From the NCBI GenBank assembly GCA_003158895.1, contig PMLO01000090.1, forward strand, positions 104,837-123,811: 18,975 bases of DNA, read 5' to 3'. A program made the position numbers and the translations under genes. Source of the DNA: Propionibacteriaceae bacterium (lineage in GTDB: Bacteria; Actinomycetota; Actinomycetes; Propionibacteriales; Propionibacteriaceae). Positions 1-6,564 of this stretch are shown piece after piece. The stretch's first letter is position 1, and each line of letters opens with the position of its first letter. The notes under the pieces were generated by a model. That model did no database searches. It saw only the letters and a program-made list of their open reading frames with translations, and was not told the origin of the DNA.

Positions 1-422
1 TAGACGAACCGGCGATTGGCCGCACGTGGCCGCTTGCGCGGCTCCGACTTCGATACCCCAGCGGCGGCGAAGGCACGCGCGAGCGTCGCCCGCGACGGAG
101 GTGTCAGGCCCTGCCGCTTCATCCTGGCAACCACAGACAACGGGCCGGCATCCAGCCCTTGCTCGGCGAGCCAGGATCGCACCGCCATAGCGTGCTCGAT
201 CACCGCCGGATCCGTCTGCCGAGGGCTCCTGTGCGGGCGACGCGAGCCGGGCTCCGTAGCGCCCACCGGACCCTGTGCCAGGGCTTGACGGCGGACCTTG
301 TAGAACACCGAGCGACTGATTCCGTGGCGTTCACAGAAGCGGCTGACCTCGCCACGCTCTACATCATCAGCCCAGTTCGCGATCGCCCACCGCACATCGG
401 CGGGCACGTGGTTCGATTCCAT
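1..422 (-). CDS. IS481-family transposase, N-terminal part (runs off left edge)
   Basis: About 140 residues are visible before the frame leaves the window. The N-terminal segment contains a helix-turn-helix-like stretch (EVSRFCERHGISRSVFYKV) and a second one (LSVVARMKRQGLTPPSRATL), ending in an arginine-rich linker (KSEPRKRPRAANRRFV). This order is typical of the DNA-binding half of IS481-type transposases, where the linker leads into the DDE integrase core; the core itself would lie left of position 1 and is not seen. The ATG at 422 is chosen because the helix-turn-helix begins soon after it and terminal repeats of the element begin just upstream. No frameshift or stop is seen in the visible part. 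Whether the element is complete cannot be judged. Family assignment is by motif memory only. Confidence 0.8.
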   Translation of the reverse strand, partial: MESNHVPADVRWAIANWADDVERGEVSRFCERHGISRSVFYKVRRQALAQGPVGATEPGSRRPHRSPRQTDPAVIEHAMAVRSWLAEQGLDAGPLSVVARMKRQGLTPPSRATLARAFAAAGVSKSEPRKRPRAANRRFV

Positions 423-449
423 GACCGAACAGAACCCGACGACGAAGTG

Positions 450-515
450 TCCACGATGTCACGAGACCGACTGTGCACGATGTCACGAGACAGATGCGTG
501 CACGATGTCCTGAGA
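450..515. repeat. Three direct copies of an IS481-type end motif
   Basis: The 17-base motif TGCACGATGTCACGAGA (first copy TCCAC..., third copy ...TCCTGAGA) occurs at 450-466, 474-490 and 499-515, spaced 24 and 25 bases apart. It lies directly upstream of the transposase start, so it is most simply the transposase-binding end of the IS481-type element, with the element edge near 515-520. The exact terminal base is not determined. Confidence 0.7.
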
Positions 516-828
516 CTTCACATCGCAATCGCCACTACACCGTCGTTTGCGAAGAGCCGCTATCCAGCCGACTGGACCGCTCAGGCGACGGGGGTGACTG
601 AATCGATCGGAGCCTCAGGAGCTGTCGGTTGACACGCCACTTGAGACGAATCTCACAGGGTTCCGTCGGTGCGGTTGATGCTCGAGCGTGACAGACCCTG
701 TGAGATTTCTCGGCGCATGCCCGAGGCACTCTGCCCGGCTCGTCCGCACGAAGCGCCAGCGGGGGTCATCCAGGCTGAAGGTGTCCGCGTCCTCGACGCG
801 CTCGTCTCTCGCTCTCTCCCGGTCGCGT
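516..828. other. Intergenic stretch without a supported gene
   Basis: Open frames here have no recognisable product and no convincing ribosome binding site. The only clear structure is the 13-base inverted repeat at 649-707, listed separately. Confidence 0.6.
649..707. repeat. Perfect 13-bp inverted repeat with 33-base spacer
   Basis: AATCTCACAGGGT at 649-661 is the exact reverse complement of ACCCTGTGAGATT at 695-707. No T-run follows on either side, so a rho-independent terminator is unlikely. It could be a protein-binding site or remnant ends of a lost mobile element; neither is shown. Confidence 0.6.
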
Positions 829-1174
829 CTACTTGATCCCGTGAGCCCGAGCGATTTCGTCAGCTTCGGCGTTGGATCCGCGCGCCCGCTGCTCTTTCAC
901 AAACACCTGGGTCGGCGGCGTCGAAGCCATGAAGGGGTGGTCGCAGGGGCCGCTGTAGAGACCTCCGCCGGGACCGTTGTAGAGCCCGCCGCCGGGTGAG
1001 TTGTCGAGGCCGCCACCGTTGTAGTGGTCGAGGCCGCCGCCGTTGTAGTGGTCAAGTCCTCCTCCGCTATATGCGTCGGCGCCCACCGTTGTAGGGGTCC
1101 AGGCCCCCGCCCGGACCCTTGTAAAGACCGCCACCGGGGCCGGTGTAGCGGTCTCGGGGCCACTTCTTAGCCAT
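829..1174 (-). pseudogene. Glycine-rich octapeptide-repeat small protein, frameshifted
   Basis: An ATG at 1174, with GAGGAA six bases upstream, opens MAKKWPRDRYTGPGGGLYKG and continues with octapeptides of the form GGGL(D/Y)xx(N/P), but stops after about 35 codons (N-G-G-R-R-R-I-stop). The same repeats continue in a second frame (DAYS, GGGLDHYN twice, GGGLDNSP, GGGLYNGP, GGGLYSGP), followed by a non-repetitive tail (STPPTQVFVKEQRARG...EADEIARAHGIK) ending at 829. Restoring two bases near 1072-1085 rejoins the frames and gives a protein of about 115 residues. Small proteins with a MAKKWPRDRYTGPGGGLYTGP-like start and an end helix are familiar as hypothetical proteins in accessory regions; function unknown. 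It follows the 44-residue gene by 79 bases and is probably co-transcribed with it. The shift could be true decay, a sequencing error or a recoding site. Confidence 0.7.
946..1135 (-). repeat. Eight tandem 24-bp coding repeats, one unit 2 bp short
   Basis: The block encodes eight octapeptides and spans 190 bases, exactly two less than 8 x 24. The short unit is the third (near 1072-1085). Units 4 and 5 encode identical GGGLDHYN. Such tandem repeats are prone to slippage. Confidence 0.7.
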
Positions 1175-1253
1175 GAGATTCCTCGCTCTGTCGTTTCGTT
1201 GGAAGGATCGCCGGGTTTGGTGCCCGCAGGTCGTTGCGGGGACACCATGTTCG

Positions 1254-1388
1254 CTACTTCTTGCGCTGGGACAGCGCGCTAGCGGCGATGCTCTTCGTCC
1301 GGTTCGACGAGCGCCCGTCGTTGAGGGCCTTTGAGGCCTTCGATGCGACGGCCTTGCTGGTCACCCGGTTCTGTGCCTTCTTAGCCAT
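1254..1388 (-). CDS. 44-residue basic small protein
   Basis: The product starts MAKKAQNRVTSKAVASKASK and ends SIAASALSQRKK: 44 residues, rich in Lys, Ser and Ala, basic and probably helical. The ATG at 1388 is preferred over upstream in-frame starts because GGGGAAGGAG lies eight bases before it and because the family I recall (MAKK..xTVTSKKVASKA..VL....KSVAASALSQ) begins here. These proteins are common hypothetical genes in accessory regions of many bacteria; I know of no demonstrated role. It lies 177 bases after the DndB-like gene and 79 bases before the glycine-repeat gene, all in one direction, and shares the opening ATGGCTAAGAAG-type start with the latter. Base composition and binding-site quality support it as real. 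Confidence 0.75.
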   Translation of the reverse strand: MAKKAQNRVTSKAVASKASKALNDGRSSNRTKSIAASALSQRKK

Positions 1389-1565
1389 GCGGCATACTCC
1401 TTCCCCACCCACGTCCGGTACGGTGAGGAGGCCACTGACCAAGTGCCTCCGTGCCCTCTCGAACGACCTCGAGGGGGCATGACCGGTTTCGGGAGCCTGC
1501 GTGCCCGTGGGTGCGGGCAGCAAGGTGCAGGCCTGCGGCCTGTACAGATGTGGGGAGGATGCGCA

Positions 1566-2687
1566 TCAGTCGTCGTCCTCCGGTGACAGGCCCATCGCGC
1601 TGCGAAGAACGCGCGTCGCGGCACGCCGAGCGGGGAAGCTGTTGCGGGTCGTTAAGTTGCCTGCCGTCCCCGACGGCGTTACGACGCCCACGTCTCTCCA
1701 GATCGGGTTGCCGAGCGCGAAGATGTCGGGGCCGGACGGGTTGTTGAGCTTGGGGAAGGCCTCGCGGGGCTCGACGCCCTCCGCGTACATCACCGACATG
1801 GCGCCGATGAGACCGAAGATCGCCACGGCGGTCGAGGAGATGGAGTTGCGCCGGAAGCTCTGACGCGCCGGGGTGGAGAGCTTGCCGAACTCGGGCCTCA
1901 CGCTCACCAGAGCATCCCAGGCGTCGATGAGCCAGCGCGACTGCTCATCCAGGTCGGCTGCCGTGACCGGGCCGCCCTTCCAGAACGACTCGATCGCCTT
2001 GCTGATGGTGTTGAACGCCGTCAGCTTGTGCGAGCTTGCGGACACAGAGTTCGACAAGACCTCGACGTTGTCCTGACCGAGGTGCGGGCTCTGATTCACC
2101 AAGCGCCGAGCCAGCTCCTGCTCCTGCGTCTCGGAGTACGCGTACTTCGCTGTGGAGTCGTTGACCTTGTCACCGCGCGTGTTATAGATCGTCGCGACCT
2201 TCTTCGCGTCGGTGTCGTTCAGCAGCCAGATGCGCACCTGGAACCGCGTCTCGAGATTGAAACTCGCCAACGGATTCTCCGCGGCCGCAAGGATTGACTT
2301 GATCCGCGATAGAGAGTCCACGGCGCAGTCGAGAACCCCCTCACGAATCGTCAGGCAGACATCGCCCGTCTCCTCGTCGTTCCACTCCTCGTACTCCGAC
2401 ACGTCAGGATTCAGGCGGACCGAGATGTTGCCAATGATCGCGTTGTTGTCGAGGAGCTCCCGTGTCCACTTCTGGATCTTCGTCTTGGTCTTGCCGGTCA
2501 CGTGCGCCCGGTTGTGCTCCGGGCGGATGTTGCCGGTAAGCGTGAGAAGCCCCGACCGATAGAGGTCGACCAGGTATGCGCCCGTCATCTGGCACTCAAA
2601 GTGCGTCCCGCCGGCGTCGTCGACGATGCCGACGTTCCGGATATCCAGCGGAAGGGCCAGCCCATCCGAGTCGATGGCCAAGTACAT
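1566..2687 (-). CDS. DndB/DGQHR-superfamily-like protein
   Basis: A 373-residue cytoplasmic protein. An early segment (residues about 55-92, with TKTKIQKWTRELLDNNAIIG) resembles the part of DndB-type proteins that precedes the DGQHR box, and a later segment (IWLLNDTDAKKVATIYNTRGDKVNDS, about 153-178) resembles the 'F..iN..gk.vn.s' segment that follows it. At the expected place there is VDSLSRIKSI (residues 123-132), so the DGQHR signature has become DSLSR with only the Asp and Arg kept. DndB itself is a regulator in DNA phosphorothioation islands; no dndA, C, D or E gene is visible, so that role is not claimed. The C-terminal half (about 230-373) is unassigned. The ATG at 2687 follows GGAGGGAG by ten bases. 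It is the first gene of a probable three-gene transcript. Family placement is tentative and motif-based. Confidence 0.55.
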   Translation of the reverse strand: MYLAIDSDGLALPLDIRNVGIVDDAGGTHFECQMTGAYLVDLYRSGLLTLTGNIRPEHNRAHVTGKTKTKIQKWTRELLDNNAIIGNISVRLNPDVSEYEEWNDEETGDVCLTIREGVLDCAVDSLSRIKSILAAAENPLASFNLETRFQVRIWLLNDTDAKKVATIYNTRGDKVNDSTAKYAYSETQEQELARRLVNQSPHLGQDNVEVLSNSVSASSHKLTAFNTISKAIESFWKGGPVTAADLDEQSRWLIDAWDALVSVRPEFGKLSTPARQSFRRNSISSTAVAIFGLIGAMSVMYAEGVEPREAFPKLNNPSGPDIFALGNPIWRDVGVVTPSGTAGNLTTRNSFPARRAATRVLRSAMGLSPEDDD

Positions 2688-2705
2688 TCGCCCTCATCTC
2701 CCTCC

Positions 2706-2760
2706 TACGTGTTCTACGTGCATTCTATCAGGACTACGTGTGATCGCACAACAGTACGTG
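2706..2760 (-). promoter_or_regulatory. Promoter with four TACGTG boxes upstream of the DndB-like gene
   Basis: On the minus strand TTGTGC (2751-2746), an 18-base spacer and TAGAAT (2727-2722) form a plausible promoter, predicting a start near 2715 and a leader of about 28 bases carrying the ribosome binding site. Four copies of TACGTG (plus-strand sense) lie at 2706-2711, 2715-2720, 2735-2740 and 2755-2760: one upstream of the -35, one in the spacer, one at the predicted start and one just downstream. Spacings of 9, 20 and 20 bases place three boxes on one helix face. This looks like an operator array; the regulator is unknown. Confidence 0.5.
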
Positions 2761-3114
2761 TCTTCAGCGCATCTTCGGCTCGTGGGCCTCACCTCGCCTC
2801 CACTTCGGGTCGCCCGAGCTCGATGATTACCGCGACCTCCCGATAGGTGGCCGCCACATCGTCCACAGGCGTCGAAAGTGCCCCCGCGAACATCGGCGCG
2901 GTGTGACGCCGTGGTGGGGGAGGGGCGCCTTCCGATGCCGTCCGGACCGCCCCCGCGGCGTGGTTCGACGATCAGGGTCGGGACCCGCCGACCCGTCTGG
3001 GCTCCGTCCATGGCGAGCGACGAGCTGCTGACCCATGCGTGTCATCGCCCGAGTCGCTCGCGACCGTCGAAGGGTTCGGAGTCTTACGAGAATGTCGCAG
3101 TCGTGATCTTGCCT
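2761..3114. other. Intergenic stretch without a supported gene
   Basis: No frame here gives a recognisable product. A long minus-strand frame entering from the right is only the out-of-frame reading of the IS256 transposase. The stretch ends at the IS256 target duplication. Confidence 0.55.
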
Positions 3115-3124
3115 TGATGTCTCG
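3115..3124. repeat. Target-site duplication, left copy
   Basis: TGATGTCTCG abuts the left inverted end and recurs at 4549-4558 against the right end. IS256-family elements usually make 8-9 bp duplications; the tenth matching base may be chance. Confidence 0.7.
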
Positions 3125-3150
3125 GTCAAGTCCCGGGGAGTGGTGTAGCG
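3125..3150. repeat. IS256-type terminal inverted repeat, left
   Basis: Begins GTCAAGTCCC and ends AGTGGTGTAGCG; the inner 12 bases match the other end perfectly. Confidence 0.8.
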
Positions 3151-3173
3151 GTTTTGCCGCGTGATCCGGTGGG

Positions 3174-4421
3174 TTATGCGGTTAGTGCGGGCATGGTGTC
3201 GGCTCCGATCTGGTGTTCGGTGGTGGGGACGATGGTCATGCGGGAGCGGGCCAGGACGTCGAGTCCGAGGTAGCGCCGTCCTTCGGCCCATTCGTCGGTC
3301 TGTTCGGCCAGGACGGCGCCGACGAGACGGATGATGGCGTCGCGGTTGGGGAAGATCCCGACTGAGTCGGTGCGGCGTCGGATCTCGCGGTTGAGTCGTT
3401 CGGTGGGGTTGTTGGACCAGATCTGGGTCCAGACCTCGGTCGGGAACCCGGTGAACGCGAGGATGTCGGCGCGGGCCGCGTCGAGGTGGTCGTGGACGTC
3501 GGGCAGCTTGGCGTCGACGTAGTCGAGGAGCCGGTCGAACTGGGCGCCGACGGCCGTCGCGTCGGGCTGGTCGTAGACGCTGTGGAGCATCGCTTTGACC
3601 GCGGGCCACATCGACTTCGGAGTCACGCTCATGAGGTTCGCGGCGTAGTGGGTGCGGCAGCGTTGCCAGCTGGCGCCGGGCAGGTTCGCCGCGATCGCTT
3701 CCCGCAACCCTTGGTGGGCGTCGCTGGTGACCAGCCGGACCCCGGCCAAGCCGCGCGCGATGAGGTCGGCGAGGAACTCGTTCCAGGCCGACCCGGTTTC
3801 GCTGGTGGCCACGCGTAGGCCGAGGACTTCGCGGTGGCCGTCGCCGTTGACGCCGGTCGCCAGCAACACGACAGCGTTGATCACCCGGCCGCCCTCGCGG
3901 ACCTTCATCGTCAACGCATCGGCGGTGACGAACGTGAACGGGCCTGCCGCGTCGAGTGGCCGGTGTCGGAAGTCGTCGACAATCGCGTCGAGGTCGGCTG
4001 CCATTCGCGAGACCTGCGACTTCGAGAGCGAGTCGATGCCGAGGGTCTTGACGAGCTTGTCCATGCGTCGGGTCGAGACCCCGGCCAAGTAGCAGTCCGC
4101 GACCACGGTGATCAGCGCCGACTCGGCCCGTTTGCGCCGCTCCAACAACCAGTCAGGGAAATAGGACCCGGTGCGCAGCTTCGGGATCGCAACGTCGACG
4201 GTCCCGACCCGGGTGTCGAGGTCGCGGTGGCGGTAGCCGTTGCGTTGCGCGGTCCGGCCCGGGCTGGGCTGGCCCCACTCGGCGCCGACGACCGCGTCCG
4301 CGTCGGCCGACAGTAGGGCGTTGATCATGGTCTGCAGCAGCTGACGCATCAGCCCCGGCGAGGCTTGCGCCAGGGCTTCGCTCAACAGGCCGGCAGGGTC
4401 AACAATGTGTGGTGCGGTCAT
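3174..4421 (-). CDS. IS256-family transposase
   Basis: A 415-residue DDE transposase that catalyses cut-out and insertion of the surrounding element. The mutator-type core is visible: the first catalytic Asp in FVTADALTMKV (D168), the second in RLVTSDAHQGL (D234), the CxxH motif CRTH (255-258) that follows it in this family, and the catalytic Glu in WSNNPTERLNREIRRRT (E341). The N-terminal third (about 60-145) carries the DNA-binding region with RNGYRHRDLDTRVGTVDV, also typical. Length is normal for IS256 transposases, and no stop or frameshift interrupts it. The ATG at 4421 is chosen because GAGGAG lies eight bases upstream and the frame before it overlaps the element's end. It should be active as far as can be seen. 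Confidence 0.95.
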   Translation of the reverse strand: MTAPHIVDPAGLLSEALAQASPGLMRQLLQTMINALLSADADAVVGAEWGQPSPGRTAQRNGYRHRDLDTRVGTVDVAIPKLRTGSYFPDWLLERRKRAESALITVVADCYLAGVSTRRMDKLVKTLGIDSLSKSQVSRMAADLDAIVDDFRHRPLDAAGPFTFVTADALTMKVREGGRVINAVVLLATGVNGDGHREVLGLRVATSETGSAWNEFLADLIARGLAGVRLVTSDAHQGLREAIAANLPGASWQRCRTHYAANLMSVTPKSMWPAVKAMLHSVYDQPDATAVGAQFDRLLDYVDAKLPDVHDHLDAARADILAFTGFPTEVWTQIWSNNPTERLNREIRRRTDSVGIFPNRDAIIRLVGAVLAEQTDEWAEGRRYLGLDVLARSRMTIVPTTEHQIGADTMPALTA

Positions 4422-4522
4422 CGCGATGGCTCCTCGAGGATTCTGTGGAAGGTTGACTCGAAGGATCACGCGGTGACCGCCTCGCCGTCCGACGAACACG
4501 CCGGTGACGAACACGGCGACCG

Positions 4523-4548
4523 CGCTACACCACTATCGGGGACTCAAC
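4523..4548. repeat. IS256-type terminal inverted repeat, right
   Basis: Reverse complement begins GTTGAGTCCCC and ends AGTGGTGTAGCG; pairs with 3125-3150 at 21 of 26 positions. Confidence 0.8.
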
Positions 4549-4558
4549 TGATGTCTCG
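4549..4558. repeat. Target-site duplication, right copy
   Basis: TGATGTCTCG, identical to 3115-3124, directly adjacent to the right inverted end. Confidence 0.7.
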
Positions 4559-4604
4559 CTGAACATGTCGAAGTCTGAGGGGCGGTGTCAGCCGACAGGA
4601 GCGG

Positions 4605-4640
4605 TTGTGTTACCTAAAGGCGCTTTGTGTCATCTGAAGC
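4605..4640. repeat. Pair of 16-base direct repeats, 20-base period
   Basis: TTGTGTTACCTAAAGG (4605-4620) and TTGTGTCATCTGAAGC (4625-4640) match at 12 of 16 positions. This kind of repeat is seen at ends of IS21-like elements, but no transposase remains here. Confidence 0.4.
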
Positions 4641-4698
4641 TGCAACTGACAGTGTCTCGCTCGGTCGTGCGAGACCGCTGTAACACGGCTGTAACATC

Positions 4699-4722
4699 AC
4701 GGACCGGTAACGAGGGGTCCGT
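4699..4722. repeat. Perfect 7-bp hairpin, 10-base loop
   Basis: ACGGACC (4699-4705) pairs with GGTCCGT (4716-4722). No T-run follows, so a terminator role is weakly supported. Confidence 0.35.
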
Positions 4723-5097
4723 GTCCGTCGTCGTCGTAGCCTTCGCGGGGCCTAAGAGAATCCTGAGCGACCTGAGAAACGCCTGAGGATTGGGCGGAGC
4801 GGGCTTCGGATGCCAGACGTGTGGGGCAATGGGAAGGTGTCGGTCGGAGGAGCGGAGCGGGGGAAGGTCGGCGGGGAAGCCATTGCGGATGTTGTGGGGG
4901 TTGGTTGGGAGGTGGCGTGTGGGGGAACGTGAGTGGCTGAGGTCGAGGATGCGAAGAAGTGCCAGGCGGAGCGGCAGGCGTTCGGGCCTCCAGCCCGCGG
5001 AGTACTACCTATTCCCCTGGACCCGGCGCATCCTCAGATGTGCCCAACCCATCACGGCCCGCTGTGTCATGCTTGCCTCCGGGTGAAGGGAGCCGGT

Positions 5098-6564
5098 GTG
5101 GCGTATAAACAACTGCCGATTGTGGAGGTCTCCGTCGACAGATTGCACCTGGATCTGAAGAACTACCGGATTCCGGTCGCCCCGGACGACGAGGCTGCGG
5201 CGCTCAACTACCTCTTCGCTTCCGAAGACGTGCTTGATCAGATCAAGCTCTTCCTGCGCGACGGCTACTTCGACAACGAGGTCCCGATCGCGGTCAGGGA
5301 GGACAGTGCCTACGTGGTCCTAGAGGGAAATCGCCGGGTCAGCGCGCTCAAGGCAATCAGCGATCCGGGTATCGCGCCGGCCCACCGGGCTCAGGTCGAG
5401 GAGTTGCGGACGCGCTACGCCACCGAGGTTCCGAACATGCCGGACAAGATCCGGGTGATCGTGGTGCCCAACCGTGCTGCGGCACGGAAGCACATCGCTC
5501 GTCTCCACACCAGCATCCCCAAGAAGCGTTGGAGCCGCGATCAGCAAGCCAACTACTACTTCTCTTTGCTCGGGCCTGGGTTCGACGTTCAGGACTTGAA
5601 AGCGTTGTATCCGGACGTCGCCGTTGTTCGGTTCCTCCAGATGGCCGCCATGCGCCGGTTCCTGTCCGGGGTGCTGTTCAAGGACAAGACACTCCGTGAC
5701 TACGTCGTCAGCGCTGACCTGTACATGACGTCGTTTGAGTACGCCTATCGCAACGCAGCCATCGCAGCAGCGATCGGTGTGAGGTTTGACTCCGAAGGTC
5801 GAATCGAGCCAGTTCGCAAGAAGCCTGAGAACATCGGCGCAAGCCTGCCTGTCGCTGTGCGTAACGGACTCGAGTACCTGATGAACGGCTTCCGTACGGG
5901 AGACTTCAACACCCGCTCGCCGGAGTTCAAGGCCCGCTCACAGGAGCAGGCCGCACTGCTCGCTCGCCTGCTCGGCACCCCCGCCGCCGCTGACGACATC
6001 ACCCAGGACACTTCAGGCAGTAGCGACGACCGGGCAGCAGGGGCGGGTAGCGGCGGATCGGCGGCGACCGGGGTTGGGAATGGACCTGCCGGCGCAGTGG
6101 ATAGTGGAGCCGCTAGCTCCGGAGGAGGACGCGGACCCAACAGCCCCGACACTCTGCAAGGGCTCGACATCACCGGCCTCCCGTTCGACCACATCCCGTC
6201 GAACCTGAAGAAGCGGGTGCTCGAGCTGCGGTCGATCAATGTCAACAAGACTCCGTCGGCGGCCGCGATGCTGCTGCGTTCAGTCCTTGAGGCCACGATC
6301 AAGTGGCACTTCGACGGCACGGCCCAATCCGTCACCGGAATGCTCAGCCAAGTCTTCCCTTCGGTAACGAGCCGGTACGCCAGCCAGCGGTCGTACCGGG
6401 ACTCGATCAACGCAATCCAGTCCGGTGCCGCGACCAAACCAGGGAGTGTCAGCTGGTTCAACGCCGCCGCCCACAATCCGCACCTCGAAGTGAAGGCCGA
6501 CGAGGTGCGGGCGGCGTACTCACTCGTTCAGCCTGTGCTCATCCGACTGATGCGCCCCGCCTAG
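5098..6564 (+). CDS. ParB/Srx-fold protein with C-terminal helical domain
   Basis: A 488-residue protein. The N-terminal domain (about 1-125) has the ParB-like pattern: VEVSVDRLHLDLKNYR, a 'pi.V' strand (EVPIAVRED), and the box YVVLEGNRRVSALK (72-85), as in ParB/Srx and DGQHR-type proteins that bind DNA or nucleotides. A middle helical region (125-295) is followed by a Gly/Ser/Ala-rich linker (about 300-350). The last 125 residues form a separate domain containing WFNAAAHNPHL (453-463) and ending ADEVRAAYSLVQPVLIRLM, similar in look to C-terminal domains of ParB-like defence proteins and to HEPN-type folds; that last step is inference. The GTG at 5098 is preferred because AAGGGAG sits five bases upstream. 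A dedicated chromosome-partition role is unlikely: there is no adjacent parA, and the domain order is wrong. The 3' end overlaps the convergent methylase by 26 bases. Confidence 0.7.
   Translation: MAYKQLPIVEVSVDRLHLDLKNYRIPVAPDDEAAALNYLFASEDVLDQIKLFLRDGYFDNEVPIAVREDSAYVVLEGNRRVSALKAISDPGIAPAHRAQVEELRTRYATEVPNMPDKIRVIVVPNRAAARKHIARLHTSIPKKRWSRDQQANYYFSLLGPGFDVQDLKALYPDVAVVRFLQMAAMRRFLSGVLFKDKTLRDYVVSADLYMTSFEYAYRNAAIAAAIGVRFDSEGRIEPVRKKPENIGASLPVAVRNGLEYLMNGFRTGDFNTRSPEFKARSQEQAALLARLLGTPAAADDITQDTSGSSDDRAAGAGSGGSAATGVGNGPAGAVDSGAASSGGGRGPNSPDTLQGLDITGLPFDHIPSNLKKRVLELRSINVNKTPSAAAMLLRSVLEATIKWHFDGTAQSVTGMLSQVFPSVTSRYASQRSYRDSINAIQSGAATKPGSVSWFNAAAHNPHLEVKADEVRAAYSLVQPVLIRLMRPA

Larger units (their letters stand above)
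3125..4548 (-). mobile_element. IS256-family insertion sequence, apparently intact
   Basis: The element is 1424 bp, carries a single full-length transposase gene on the minus strand, has imperfect terminal inverted repeats (3125-3150 and 4523-4548, 21 of 26 bases matching) and is flanked by the direct repeat TGATGTCTCG. Complete gene, ends and duplication together suggest a fairly recent insertion. It lies in a non-coding interval between the DndB-like gene and the ParB-like gene. Confidence 0.88.
4559..5097. other. 539-base interval rich in short repeats, no supported gene
   Basis: The first part (4590-4722) has paired direct repeats and two hairpins. GCTGTAACA occurs twice (4677-4685 and 4688-4696). 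GTCTCGC (4654-4660) pairs with GCGAGAC (4669-4675). It may hold the remnant end of an older insertion sequence (multiple end repeats recall IS21-type ends) or regulatory sites for the ParB-like gene. A possible N-terminal extension of that gene from a GTG at 4933 is open but has a poorer ribosome binding site. Confidence 0.45.

Noticed and set aside
946..1135. CRISPR-like array
   Set aside because: The 24-bp units are contiguous coding repeats without spacers, and no cas gene is present in the window.
2827..3609. Long Arg/Pro-rich minus-strand frame
   Set aside because: It overlaps the IS256 transposase in another frame and has the composition typical of an out-of-frame reading in high-GC DNA.
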